From contig NZ_FUXW01000006.1 of the NCBI RefSeq assembly GCF_900167005.1, positions 28,813 to 92,812 of the forward strand: DNA of 64,000 nucleotides. The letters are read 5' to 3'. This document shows positions 38,130-46,760 of the stretch, piece after piece (the first letter of the stretch is position 1; each line of letters starts with the position of its first letter). The translations under genes were made by a program, and so were the position numbers. The notes beneath the pieces are model-generated. The model did no database searches. It had not been told where the DNA came from and saw nothing but the letters and a program-made list of their open reading frames with translations. Source of the DNA: Butyricicoccus pullicaecorum DSM 23266 (GTDB lineage: Bacteria > Bacillota > Clostridia > Oscillospirales > Butyricicoccaceae).

Positions 38130-39488
38130 TTACTTCTCTGCGGCCGCTTGCAGGATTTTTTCCTTCCGGCGCAGACGGCGCATGGTCAGCACATAGGAGA
38201 TGACCAGCGGTGTGAGCGAGCCCGGCCACGCAAGCGCGTAGGCGACACTAATACCAGCAAAACCGAAGGGTGCGGCCAGTGCGATACAGCCCACCGCACG
38301 CATGACCAGCTCCATAATACCCGCGATCGTGGGCACGATGCCCTGTCCGAGTCCCTGCAAGGTATAGCGCAGGATGAAGAGCAGCGAGAGCGTCCAGTAG
38401 AACAGGCTGGTCAGGCGCAGGTACTCTGCCGCCATCGCGATGACCTCGGGTGCATCGGACACGAACAGCGATACCAGCGGTGCACCGGCGAAAATCGCAA
38501 TGCAGGTGATGACCGCGGTATAGCCCAGCGACATAGCCGCGCAGCGATGCACACCGGTGCGGATACGAGCGATCTTGCCTGCGCCGTAGTTCTGAGCGGC
38601 ATAGGTCGCCATGGTCATGCCGAACGAGCTGAGCGGCGAACAGACAATCTGCTCGATCTTCTGTGCAGCCGTGTAAGCGGCAACTGCAAGCTCACCCTGT
38701 GCATTGAGCACGATCTGCAAAATGATGACGCCGATGCCGATGATCGAGGCCTGAAAGCCCATCGGCAGACCGATCACTGCATGCTGCCAGATTTCGCCCC
38801 GTGTCAGACGGAAATCGTCACGGCGCACGTGCAGCATGGGAAACTTCTTGCCGATGTACACGACGCACAGCAGTCCGGAAACGACCTGTGCAATCACGGT
38901 CGCCCACGCTGCGCCCGCAACGCCCATCTTAAATACAATGATGAACACCAGGTCAAGCACCACGTTTACGATGCTGGACAAAATCAAGAACAGCAGCGGT
39001 GTCCGGCTGTCGCCCAGTGCGCGCAGGACGTTCGACAGGACATTAAACAGCATAGCTGCAAACACGCCTGCATAGATAATAACAATATAGAAATAGGCAT
39101 CGTCCAGAATGGCCGCCGGGGTCTGCATGGCAACCAGAATCGGACGCGCCAGCGGTACCGAAATCGCGGTCAGGATGACGGTCACAACCGCGCCAATCAC
39201 GATATTGGCCGCGAAGCTGCGCCGCACACTCTCCAGATCATTCGCACCAAAATGCCGTGCGGTCTCGATGGATAAACCGGCTGTCATACCCTGTACAAAG
39301 CCGATGATGAGAAACATAATGCTTCCCGTACAGCCAACCGCCGCCAGCGCATTGACACCCAGTGTCTGGCCGACGATCAGCGTGTCCATCATATTATAGA
39401 ATTGCTGAAATAGATTACCACCCAAAAGCGGCAGCGTAAACAGAAAAATCAGTTTGGCAGGGCCGCCCTCTGTCATCGTCTTGGTCAT
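38130..39488 (-). CDS. MATE family efflux transporter (second copy)
   Basis: 452-aa multidrug efflux pump of the MATE family, about 12 transmembrane helices. N-terminus MTEGGPAKLIFLFTLPLLGGNLFQQFYNMMDTLIVGQ, with the internal-repeat segment AAQNYGAGKIARIR. It is only distantly similar to the MATE protein 650 bp downstream, so this is not a recent duplication. The ATG at 39488 (AAAGGGGAAG) replaces a longer in-frame start with no RBS. Monocistronic. Confidence 0.92.
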   Translation of the reverse strand: MTKTMTEGGPAKLIFLFTLPLLGGNLFQQFYNMMDTLIVGQTLGVNALAAVGCTGSIMFLIIGFVQGMTAGLSIETARHFGANDLESVRRSFAANIVIGAVVTVILTAISVPLARPILVAMQTPAAILDDAYFYIVIIYAGVFAAMLFNVLSNVLRALGDSRTPLLFLILSSIVNVVLDLVFIIVFKMGVAGAAWATVIAQVVSGLLCVVYIGKKFPMLHVRRDDFRLTRGEIWQHAVIGLPMGFQASIIGIGVIILQIVLNAQGELAVAAYTAAQKIEQIVCSPLSSFGMTMATYAAQNYGAGKIARIRTGVHRCAAMSLGYTAVITCIAIFAGAPLVSLFVSDAPEVIAMAAEYLRLTSLFYWTLSLLFILRYTLQGLGQGIVPTIAGIMELVMRAVGCIALAAPFGFAGISVAYALAWPGSLTPLVISYVLTMRRLRRKEKILQAAAEK

Positions 39489-39743
39489 GTTCTTCCCCTT
39501 TCCAACCAACGCGGATATCTCCTTCATTATAGCCACATCATGCCCTTCCGCAAAGCCGCGAAAAATACAAATTTTTTGTGATTTTCCCGCCCTCCTTCGT
39601 CAGGATGACAGTCCTTTTCCTGCGCTTTCTCTGTTTATTGAAACTTGCACCTTATGCACCTGTATGCGTGTAAATATCTGGTGTTTTGACTACCGCCGTG
39701 ATACAATATCTGTGTATTCCACCCACGCAAGGAGGCATGTATT

Positions 39744-40322
39744 ATGTTCGTATCCTTTTCCGGCGGCGGTCGTCGCCCCGACTCCATTTTGATTCCCATT
39801 TTGTATATGGTATTCGGCATTCCCCTGATCCTCTATCCGGGTATGACCGGCCGGCTGTTCTGTCTGGCGCTGTCCATCGGCGCTTTCGTCTACGCCTTCG
39901 CACAGCTTCTGCGCTATTTCCGCGCCAAGCGCCGCGGCTGGACGTACACCAGCGACAAACTGCTCGGCATTCTCTTTCTGGTTATCGGTCTGTTCTGTCT
40001 GTTCGGCTGGCGCATCATCCTGTCTTTCCTGCCCGTCATGCTGGGCATTCTGCTGCTGATCGACGCACTCGCCCGTCTGCCCATGACCATCGATGCCTTT
40101 CAGCTCGGTCTGCCCGGTCGTGTTCCCGTCCTGGTCTCCACCCTGCTGCCGCTCATTCTGGGTATCATCATGCTCATGGACCCCTTCGGCGTCACCAGCA
40201 TGCTCATCCGCTTTTTCGGCATCGGTCTGATCGCAGACGGTGCCTGCGCACTGGTCGCAGCCCTCTATGCGCGTCGTGACAGCCATTCCGACGACCTCTG
40301 GAACGGCAGCCGCTATCGCTAA
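39744..40322 (+). CDS. HdeD-like (DUF308) membrane protein
   Basis: 192-aa protein of about six hydrophobic helices in paired repeats (ILYMVFGIPLILYPG, LLGILFLVIGLFCLFG, TLLPLILGIIMLMDP). The GI-hydrophobic-P repeats are typical of the HdeD/DUF308 acid-resistance membrane family, whose biochemical role is unknown. AAGGAGG precedes the start. Monocistronic, 128 nt upstream of trxA. Confidence 0.75.
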   Translation: MFVSFSGGGRRPDSILIPILYMVFGIPLILYPGMTGRLFCLALSIGAFVYAFAQLLRYFRAKRRGWTYTSDKLLGILFLVIGLFCLFGWRIILSFLPVMLGILLLIDALARLPMTIDAFQLGLPGRVPVLVSTLLPLILGIIMLMDPFGVTSMLIRFFGIGLIADGACALVAALYARRDSHSDDLWNGSRYR

Positions 40323-40343
40323 AAAAAATTTTCCCCGCATTGT

Positions 40344-40384
40344 GTGACATGGTCACGGTAAAATCTCTCCCGATCGGGTATACT
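40344..40384 (+). promoter_or_regulatory. Palindromes and -10 element upstream of trxA
   Basis: TATACT at 40379-40384 directly follows the perfect palindrome CCCGATCGGG (40369-40378); further upstream is GTGAC-ATG-GTCAC (40344-40356). No good -35 is seen, so an activator may be needed, but this is tentative. Confidence 0.4.
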
Positions 40385-40450
40385 AAGTACAACATCAAAC
40401 AAAAAATATTCCGGCATCCCGCCGTAGAGAAAGATTGTGGAGGTATCACT

Positions 40451-40762
40451 ATGTTGACGCTGACCAAAGAGAATTTTGAACAGGAAGTTTTACAGTCCGA
40501 CCGTCCGGTTTTGGTCGATTTCTGGGCACCCTGGTGTGTCTACTGCCGCCGCATCGCTCCCGTTCTCGATCGCATGGACGGTCAGAGCGATGTTGTCATC
40601 GCAAAGATCAACATTGACGAGCAGCCCGAGCTGGCTGAGCGCTTCGGCGTTGAAGTCATTCCGACGTTTTATCTGTTCCAGAACGGTGCGCATGGCGACA
40701 AGCTGATCGCACCCGGTTCGCAGGCACAGCTTGAAGATTGGATCGCCGCACAGCGCGGCTGA
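40451..40762 (+). CDS. trxA: Thioredoxin
   Basis: 103-aa cytosolic disulfide reductase. The active site is FWAPWCVYCRR: CVYC instead of the common CGPC, with bulkier Val-Tyr between the cysteines, which should alter redox potential or partner choice. The cis-Pro is in EVIPTFYLF. The ATG at 40451 has TGGAGG; the longer in-frame version covers the promoter. trxB follows 17 nt later, so the protein is reduced by its own reductase. Confidence 0.93.
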   Translation: MLTLTKENFEQEVLQSDRPVLVDFWAPWCVYCRRIAPVLDRMDGQSDVVIAKINIDEQPELAERFGVEVIPTFYLFQNGAHGDKLIAPGSQAQLEDWIAAQRG

Positions 40763-40779
40763 ACAGGAGGGTTTATTCC

Positions 40780-41706
40780 ATGAAGCATTCGACCTATGAC
40801 GTTGTCATCATCGGCGGCGGCCCGGGCGGCTACGCCGCAGCACTCTACTGTGTCCGCGCCGGCCTGAGCACGCTGGTACTGGAAAAGCTGTCCGCCGGCG
40901 GACAGATGGCAACCACGACCCAGGTAGACAACTACCCCGGTTTTGACGAGGGCATTGACGGTTTTGAACTGGCAGAAAAGATGCAGCGCGGTGCCGAGCG
41001 TTTTGGCGCTGAGACCGAGTACGCAGAAGTGACCGCACTTGACCTGACCGCGCAGCCCAAGCGCATCACCACCAGCGCGGGCGACGTATTTGGCCGAACG
41101 GTCATTCTGGCAACCGGCGCTTCTCCCCGTCCGCTGGGTATCCCAGACGAAGATGCTCTGCGCGGCCGCGGTGTATCCTACTGCGCAACCTGCGACGGTA
41201 TGTTCTTCCGCGGCAAGACGGTTGTTGTCGCAGGCGGCGGCAACTCGGCTGCCGAAGACGCACTGGTGCTGTCCAAGATCTGCAAGAAGGTCTATCTGGT
41301 ACATCGCCGTGACACCCTGCGCGCAACCAAGAGCTATCTTGCGCCGCTGGAAAAGGCTTCCAATCTGGAGTTTGTCTGGAACAAGCAGATCGACCGTCTG
41401 ATCGCACCCGACGGTCAGCTGACCGCAATCGGTATGACCGACCGTGTCACCGGCGAAGTATCCACGCTGGAAACCGACGGTCTGTTCGTCGCCATTGGTC
41501 GTGTACCCGACACCGCACTGATTGCCGGTCAAGTCGAGCTCGATGAGCAGGGCTACATCGTTGCCGACGAGACCACCCGCACCAGTGTGCCCGGTGTCTT
41601 CGCGGTCGGTGACGCACGCACCAAACCCCTGCGCCAGATCATCACGGCTGCCTCGGACGGTGCAACCGCATCCAAGTTCGTTGAGGAGTATCTCAACCAG
41701 CTCTAA
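40780..41706 (+). CDS. trxB: Thioredoxin reductase (NADPH)
   Basis: 308-aa low-molecular-weight flavoprotein. FAD-binding N-terminus YDVVIIGGGPGGYAAALYC, redox pair CATC in VSYCATCDGMFF (about residue 130), NAD(P)-binding GGGNSAAEDALVL and the C-terminal FAD loop VFAVGDARTKPLRQ. The second dinucleotide site has the HRRD motif (LVHRRDTLRA), which usually favours NADPH. The start at 40780 follows CAGGAGG. Forms an operon with trxA, closed by the terminator at 41722. Confidence 0.95.
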   Translation: MKHSTYDVVIIGGGPGGYAAALYCVRAGLSTLVLEKLSAGGQMATTTQVDNYPGFDEGIDGFELAEKMQRGAERFGAETEYAEVTALDLTAQPKRITTSAGDVFGRTVILATGASPRPLGIPDEDALRGRGVSYCATCDGMFFRGKTVVVAGGGNSAAEDALVLSKICKKVYLVHRRDTLRATKSYLAPLEKASNLEFVWNKQIDRLIAPDGQLTAIGMTDRVTGEVSTLETDGLFVAIGRVPDTALIAGQVELDEQGYIVADETTRTSVPGVFAVGDARTKPLRQIITAASDGATASKFVEEYLNQL

Positions 41707-41721
41707 ACCCCATACAGACAC

Positions 41722-41754
41722 AAAAAAGCGAGGCATAACGCCTCGCTTTTGATT
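41722..41754. terminator. Bidirectional terminator between trxB and the NSS transporter
   Basis: AAAAAGCGAGGC pairs with GCCTCGCTTTT around a 5-nt loop. It serves trxB (plus) and the transporter gene ending at 41761 (minus). Confidence 0.88.
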
Positions 41755-41760
41755 TCTCCA

Positions 41761-43116
41761 TCAGCCGATACCGCCGTAGGCGATACCCAGCAGAAAGACG
41801 GCCATGGTCAGACCGCAGAACACATATTTATAGAGCGGATAATACCAACCGCCGACGCGGCGCGCTCTGCCCAGAGAGACCGCGTCCTCCACCTTCTCGC
41901 GTCCCCAGACCCACGCGAACAGGATACCGGCCAGACCGGCACCAAGCGGGCACACGTAGATGGATACAAAGTCCATCCAATCGGAGACAATACCCTGAAT
42001 GCACAGGGATACGATCGAGCCGATAATCGCAATCACGACAACCGCGCCAGCACGGCTGAAATGCAGATGATCCTGCAAGGTGGCAACCGGCGCCTCAAAC
42101 AGGTTGACCAGCGAGGTCAAGCCCGCAATCAGGACTGCCAGGAAGAAGATAATCATGACAATCTGACCACCCGGCATGGCTGCAAACAGGTTGGGCAGAT
42201 AGATGAACATCAAACCCGGGCCGCCGTCAAACGCGGTGCGTCCGGTCGCTGCCATCGCCGGAACGATGACCAGTGCAGCGAGCATAGCGGCCAGCGTGTC
42301 AAACAGCGCGACCTTCCACGCCGAGCTGACAATATCTTCCTTGTCGGACAGGTACGAACCGTAGATAATGGTACCGTTACCCGCCAGCGACAGCGAGAAG
42401 AAGGACTGTCCGAGTGCGTAAACCCACATTTCGGGCTTTTTGAGCATCTCAGGATCAACGGTGAACATCCAGCGGTAGCCGTTGGACGCGCCATCCTGGA
42501 AGCCGACATAGATCACCAGTCCGATAAACAGCGCATAGAACAGCGGAATCATAATCTTGTTGGCACGCTCGATGCCGCCTGCAATGCCCAGCGCCATGAT
42601 GACAAAGGTCACAACCAGCGCGATGATCAGCCACATATTATTACCGAATGCAGCAGCAGTCTGGCCAAATGCCTGTTCATAGCCCGACACGTCGCTCACG
42701 TCCGCGCCATAGGCCAGTGCCGAGCCGGTAAACGCACCGAACAGGTACTTGAAAATCCAGCCGACAACGACCGAATAGCCGATCGCGAGTGCCAGCGCGC
42801 CCACCATGGGCAGCATGCCGATCGCCGTACCCACGCGCTTTTTGCCGCGCGATGCGCACGCCTGCTCGAATGCACCGACCGGGCCGGTGCGTGCCGCACG
42901 GCCGAAGCTCATCTCGCCGATGACACCCGAAAAGCCGATCACAATGTCAAAAATCAGATACGCGATCAAAAACGCGCCGCCGTACTTGGCAACACGGCTG
43001 GGAAACAACCAGATATTTCCCATACCGACCGCCGAACCGATACACGCCAGGATAAAACCCCATTTTGATCTCCAAGCATCGCGCGCAGCATCGGCTGCGC
43101 CCTGCTGTTTGGTCAT
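41761..43116 (-). CDS. Sodium-dependent transporter, neurotransmitter:sodium symporter family
   Basis: 451-aa symporter with the LeuT fold and about 11-12 helices. Helix 1 holds the unwound substrate/Na+ site GSAVGMGNIWLFPSRVAKYGGGAFL-like stretch (seen as SAVGMGNIWLFPSR), and helix 6 has GQSFFSLSLAGNGTIIYGSY. It most likely imports an amino acid or related amine with Na+. The ATG at 43116 has AAAGGGG at 8 nt; an in-frame GTG three codons earlier is worse. Monocistronic. Confidence 0.92.
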   Translation of the reverse strand: MTKQQGAADAARDAWRSKWGFILACIGSAVGMGNIWLFPSRVAKYGGAFLIAYLIFDIVIGFSGVIGEMSFGRAARTGPVGAFEQACASRGKKRVGTAIGMLPMVGALALAIGYSVVVGWIFKYLFGAFTGSALAYGADVSDVSGYEQAFGQTAAAFGNNMWLIIALVVTFVIMALGIAGGIERANKIMIPLFYALFIGLVIYVGFQDGASNGYRWMFTVDPEMLKKPEMWVYALGQSFFSLSLAGNGTIIYGSYLSDKEDIVSSAWKVALFDTLAAMLAALVIVPAMAATGRTAFDGGPGLMFIYLPNLFAAMPGGQIVMIIFFLAVLIAGLTSLVNLFEAPVATLQDHLHFSRAGAVVVIAIIGSIVSLCIQGIVSDWMDFVSIYVCPLGAGLAGILFAWVWGREKVEDAVSLGRARRVGGWYYPLYKYVFCGLTMAVFLLGIAYGGIG

Positions 43117-43163
43117 ATCAAACACCCCTTTTGCCTGCGCAGGCTCCCCTGCGCCTCGTTTCT

Positions 43164-43202
43164 AAAAAAAATGCCCGCGGATGATGTGCACAATCCGCGG
43201 AC
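43164..43202 (-). terminator. Terminator of ridA
   Basis: CCGCGGAT pairs with ATCCGCGG around a 10-nt loop, followed on the minus strand by GCATTTTTTTT. Lies 40 nt past the ridA stop. Confidence 0.88.
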
Positions 43203-43240
43203 ATCTCATGTCTATGTACTGCGCTCACGCGCACGGTCAT

Positions 43241-43618
43241 TTATCGAACAGCGATTGCCTCGATCTCAACCAGTGCGTCCTTGGGCAGACGTGCAACCTC
43301 GACCGCAGAACGCGCCGGGCAGTCACCCTCGGGGAAGAAAGTTGCGTATACAGCGTTCATCGCACCGAAGTTCTCCATATCGCTCAGGAAAACGGTGGTC
43401 TTGATGATGCGATCCATGCCAACGCCAGCCTCTGCCAGAATTGCCTTGATGTTCTGCAGCGACTGCTTGGTCTGCTCTGCAATACCTGCCGGGAATGCGC
43501 CGGTCTCGGGGTTGATGGGCAGCTGACCAGAAGTGTAGATCAGGCCGTTTGCCTCAACTGCCTGCGAGTACGGGCCGATTGCGGCCGGTGCAAATGCCGA
43601 ATGAATGATATTTTTCAT
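43241..43618 (-). CDS. ridA: RidA family reactive imine/enamine deaminase
   Basis: 125-aa trimeric protein that hydrolyses 2-aminoacrylate and related enamines released by PLP enzymes. Key features: the N-terminal GPYSQAVEANGLIYTSGQLP and the active-site Arg and Glu in CPARSAVEVARLPKDALVEIEAIA. The start at 43618 has AGAGGAG; the longer in-frame version lies over the promoter. A promoter TTGACA-N17-TAAGGT is visible at 43654-43682 (minus). Monocistronic. Confidence 0.95.
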   Translation of the reverse strand: MKNIIHSAFAPAAIGPYSQAVEANGLIYTSGQLPINPETGAFPAGIAEQTKQSLQNIKAILAEAGVGMDRIIKTTVFLSDMENFGAMNAVYATFFPEGDCPARSAVEVARLPKDALVEIEAIAVR

Positions 43619-43653
43619 AATATTTTCTCCTCTCTTTTGCCTAGTCTTATTTA

Positions 43654-43682
43654 ACCTTACCATGCTCACATCGCTTTGTCAA
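43654..43682 (-). promoter_or_regulatory. Promoter of ridA
   Basis: On the minus strand TTGACA (43677-43682), 17-bp spacer, TAAGGT (43654-43659). Confidence 0.55.
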
Positions 43683-43832
43683 TAGCGCACAAAATGTTTT
43701 GACCGTCATCTGGTTTTTTCCATGGAATATGGCGGATTCGGAAGAATTTGGCCGTCATATTTACTGCGGCTGCGGGTCACAATACTAACAGCAACACCCC
43801 AAAAAACACAAACACAAAAGGAGAAATGTATC

Positions 43833-44012
43833 ATGACTAACAATAAGAACAGCTCGAATCAGATGGTTGTCCCCGAAGCTCGTGCCGCTATGGATCGCTT
43901 CAAGATGGAAGCTGCCGCTGAAGTCGGCGTAAACCTCAAGGAAGGCTACAACGGTGAGCTGACTTCCCGTCAGGCAGGCTCGATCGGCGGTCAGATGGTC
44001 AAGAACGTGTGA
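43833..44012 (+). CDS. Alpha/beta-type small acid-soluble spore protein, C-terminally shortened
   Basis: 59-aa DNA-coating spore protein, evidence that the host sporulates. Family core: VPEARAAMDRFKMEAAAEVGVN (with the germination-protease-like MEAAAE segment), GYNGELTSRQAGSIGGQMVK. It stops at MVKNV, several residues before the usual C-terminal MIE/AEQ-type end. The stop codon lies inside the 3' end of the convergent recombinase gene (22-nt overlap), so an element probably inserted here. AAAAGGAG precedes the ATG; an ATACTA -10-like element lies ~50 bp upstream (sporulation sigma factor possible). Confidence 0.9.
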   Translation: MTNNKNSSNQMVVPEARAAMDRFKMEAAAEVGVNLKEGYNGELTSRQAGSIGGQMVKNV

Positions 44013-45634
44013 CCCGTACGACGTTTGAGATGTTCCAGACTGCGCTCGGCCATGTCGCCGGTCAGAATCTTGACGCCAAGGCGCATGGTATCCGGGTCTT
44101 CGGGCGTGACAAAGATCTTATCAATATACTTGCCGACAAATTCACTCGTCACAACGCCCTGCGCGGCATCCCGCTCGGCATCACGCAGTACGCGGCGAAT
44201 GGTATCAATCTGACGGGCAAAATCGGCATCCGAGGCTTGCTGTGCTTCCAGTGCGGCAAGCTCTTTTTGTGCGTTCTCGATCTCCTTGGTACACTGTCGG
44301 TTCATGGACAGAAAATCCTGATCGGACAGCTCGCCCATCGCATTGAACATCAACAGCTTCTGCTTCTTCTTTTCGGCGGTCTCGATCACCCGACGCAATG
44401 CGTCGCACTTCTCGCTCACGTCCTCGCTCTGCACGGTCTGCTGATACAGCTTGATATACTCCTCGACCATGTTCTCAGCCAGAGGTGCGGTCTCACGGAA
44501 TACGTCGAGCAGAAGCGGCTTAATCTCATCCTCATAGATGGCAAAAGAGTCACAGGACGCCGCGCCATTCTTGATCTTACCTGAGCATACCCACTTGCTG
44601 TTTTTGCTGCCGTCTCGTCCCTTGGAGTCTCGCCGGTAATAAGCCGCGCCGCAGCAGGTACAGTACAGCTTGCCGGTCAGCAGATTGGCATGATTGCAGA
44701 TACCCTGCCGACTCTTGACATCCTCGCTGCGCTTTTTGAGCACGGCGTTGGCTGCGTCCCATACGTCTTCTGTGACGATTGCCGGGACAATCTCCCCACT
44801 CTCGTCCTTGAACATCACCCATTCCTCAGGCGGCAGGAACTTCTGCTTTTTTGTGAACAGATCGATGACCTTGACCTTGTTGCCTACATAATATCCCTTA
44901 TACTTGGGATTGGAGATGATGCCCGACATGGTCGTGTGCGCGATCTTTTTGCCGTTGTGGTTGCGGTAGCCGCGCTCCCAGAACAACGTCTCGAGCTGCT
45001 TCATGGAATACCGACCGGTCGCGTACAGGTCGAACAGTTCGCGTACCATCGGCGCTTCGCTCTCATCAATCACCAGTCGTCCGCCGTCTTTGATATAACC
45101 AAAAATCCGGCTGTTGCCCAGCACGACCGACTTCTTGATCGCCTGCTGGTGACCGAACTTGACGCGGCTGGACAGCTTGCGCAGTTCGTCCTGCGCGATA
45201 CCTGACATAATGGTCAAACGCAGCTCGGAATCCTCGTCCAATGTATTGATGTTGTCGTTCTGAAAGAATACGCCCACCCCGGCTGACAGCAGTTCGCGGG
45301 TGTACTGGATGGAGTCCAGCGTGTTACGCGCAAATCGCGTGATCTCCTTGGTGATGACCAGATCAAACAGATCGCGTTTGGCATCGTCAATCATGCGATG
45401 GAAGTTTTCACGCTTGCGCGTCGTCGCAGCCGACAGGCCCTCATCGACATAGCCCTGCACAAACGTCCATGCCGTATTCCTGCGGATGAAGTCCTCATAG
45501 TAGCTGATCTGGTTGCCCAGCGAATTCAGCTGCTCGTCCGATTCACTCGACACACGGGCATAGTAGGTCACCCGCATGGGAATATCGTATATGGTTCGCC
45601 CTCTGAGCTGTTGTCGCACAGAATGAATGTCCAC
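43991..45634 (-). CDS. Large serine recombinase (integrase/resolvase family)
   Basis: 547-aa site-specific recombinase. The catalytic resolvase domain (residues ~20-160) begins RVTYYARVSSESDEQLNSLGNQ with the nucleophile Ser in ARVSS; EITRFARN carries active-site arginines. A recombinase domain follows, then a zinc ribbon (LYCTCCGAAYYRR ... WVCSG ... CDSF) and a coiled coil. Such proteins integrate and excise conjugative or mobilizable elements. GTG start with GGAGG and an extended -10 (TGATATAAT) upstream. The C-terminus overlaps the SASP gene end, which marks the left edge of the island. Confidence 0.93.
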   Translation of the reverse strand: MDIHSVRQQLRGRTIYDIPMRVTYYARVSSESDEQLNSLGNQISYYEDFIRRNTAWTFVQGYVDEGLSAATTRKRENFHRMIDDAKRDLFDLVITKEITRFARNTLDSIQYTRELLSAGVGVFFQNDNINTLDEDSELRLTIMSGIAQDELRKLSSRVKFGHQQAIKKSVVLGNSRIFGYIKDGGRLVIDESEAPMVRELFDLYATGRYSMKQLETLFWERGYRNHNGKKIAHTTMSGIISNPKYKGYYVGNKVKVIDLFTKKQKFLPPEEWVMFKDESGEIVPAIVTEDVWDAANAVLKKRSEDVKSRQGICNHANLLTGKLYCTCCGAAYYRRDSKGRDGSKNSKWVCSGKIKNGAASCDSFAIYEDEIKPLLLDVFRETAPLAENMVEEYIKLYQQTVQSEDVSEKCDALRRVIETAEKKKQKLLMFNAMGELSDQDFLSMNRQCTKEIENAQKELAALEAQQASDADFARQIDTIRRVLRDAERDAAQGVVTSEFVGKYIDKIFVTPEDPDTMRLGVKILTGDMAERSLEHLKRRTGHTFLTI

Positions 45635-45666
45635 AGGTTTTCCTCCTTGAGTTTCGTTTTATCATT

Positions 45667-45674
45667 ATTATATC
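45667..45674 (-). promoter_or_regulatory. Extended -10 promoter of the recombinase gene
   Basis: TATAAT on the minus strand (45667-45672) with an upstream TG (TGATATAAT), 33 bp before the GTG start. The -35 is poor. Confidence 0.5.
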
Positions 45675-45749
45675 ACGATTGCTTTCAGAGAAAAACTCTA
45701 ATTTACTGGCAAGGAACGCAGATGATCCTTGCACCTGCGTGCTGCTTCA

Positions 45750-46580
45750 TTATCTGACCACCAAATCTCTGCTATCGGTAAGCTCAGCCGTCATAATCTC
45801 CTGCAAAAAGCCACTTACCTTGATTATATTCTTTGGAAACAAGCCGCTATTATCATAATAAACAGCAAAATGGCCGTCATTGGTGACTTGAATCTCTTCT
45901 ATGGTCAGGCATTTGACAAAATCTTCCTCTGTAATGAGGTGCGCAGTGTTGTTCCGTTGATTGACAAGTTCTGCGAGCTGCTTTGCCGCAAATTTGCGCA
46001 TGCTCTGATCCATCTGCGTACTATCCGCGACAAGATCTGCTGCAATATTGCACACGTTATTCCAACGAGAACGATCTTCCAGATCAACTTTAATAAAAAT
46101 TGGTACTTTCGCCCCATTCCACAGCACGCTTCCCTCTAACCAGCAATACATCCGGCCAATCTGCAGCACGCCCAACAGATCTTTTTTATCAGGTTCAAAA
46201 GTCCAATATCCTTCCCAGCACGCTTCCAGCGGAGGACATGGCACATCTGATTCCAGCACGTCAATCAATGCCCAGCTATGCAATTCTTTCGGAGAGCCAA
46301 GATCATCTCTCATTTTCCTTGCCTTGACGCGATATAATCTTGTAGTCCCAAGCCTATCAAATTCTTTGCTCGTTCCCAGCTTTTTTCTTGCAATTGGCCA
46401 TTTTAGCCACATCTCTCGAAAATCGACTTCACCCGTATCACAATACATCACGCCCAGAGACATAATAGCCATTTGACAATAATCCGGATGATCGTTGAGA
46501 CTGACACTAAGCCACGGAAAAAGCTGCACAACGATCTCTCGTTCTTGCGGGCTATATTTCTGATAGAAGCTCTCAAACAT
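45750..46580 (-). CDS. DUF2262 domain-containing protein
   Basis: 276-aa soluble protein of unknown function. The C-terminal half looks like DUF2262: GSVLWNGAKVPIFIKVD, a helical stretch with MRKFAAKQLAELVN, then LTIEEIQVTNDGHFAVYYD and the closing FLQEIMTAELTD. The N-terminal ~110 residues are not recognised. The start at 46580 has GAGGAG; nine earlier codons are unlikely. It lies 115 nt upstream of the recombinase gene in the same direction; cargo of the element is the likeliest role. Confidence 0.6.
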   Translation of the reverse strand: MFESFYQKYSPQEREIVVQLFPWLSVSLNDHPDYCQMAIMSLGVMYCDTGEVDFREMWLKWPIARKKLGTSKEFDRLGTTRLYRVKARKMRDDLGSPKELHSWALIDVLESDVPCPPLEACWEGYWTFEPDKKDLLGVLQIGRMYCWLEGSVLWNGAKVPIFIKVDLEDRSRWNNVCNIAADLVADSTQMDQSMRKFAAKQLAELVNQRNNTAHLITEEDFVKCLTIEEIQVTNDGHFAVYYDNSGLFPKNIIKVSGFLQEIMTAELTDSRDLVVR

Positions 46581-46760
46581 AAAACTCCTCCTCATGCTGT
46601 GTATCATTGGGTTAGCAAGTATGTGTTTTTAGCTTAGCAAGCCGTTCTCAGCAAGTCAACCGCATATCATCTCGTTTCTGTAACCTTTTTGTTAATTCTA
46701 TACAAGCAGTGCCGTATATACCTATTGTCAGCTTGCGGCTTATCATTGGTTAATGAGTTC

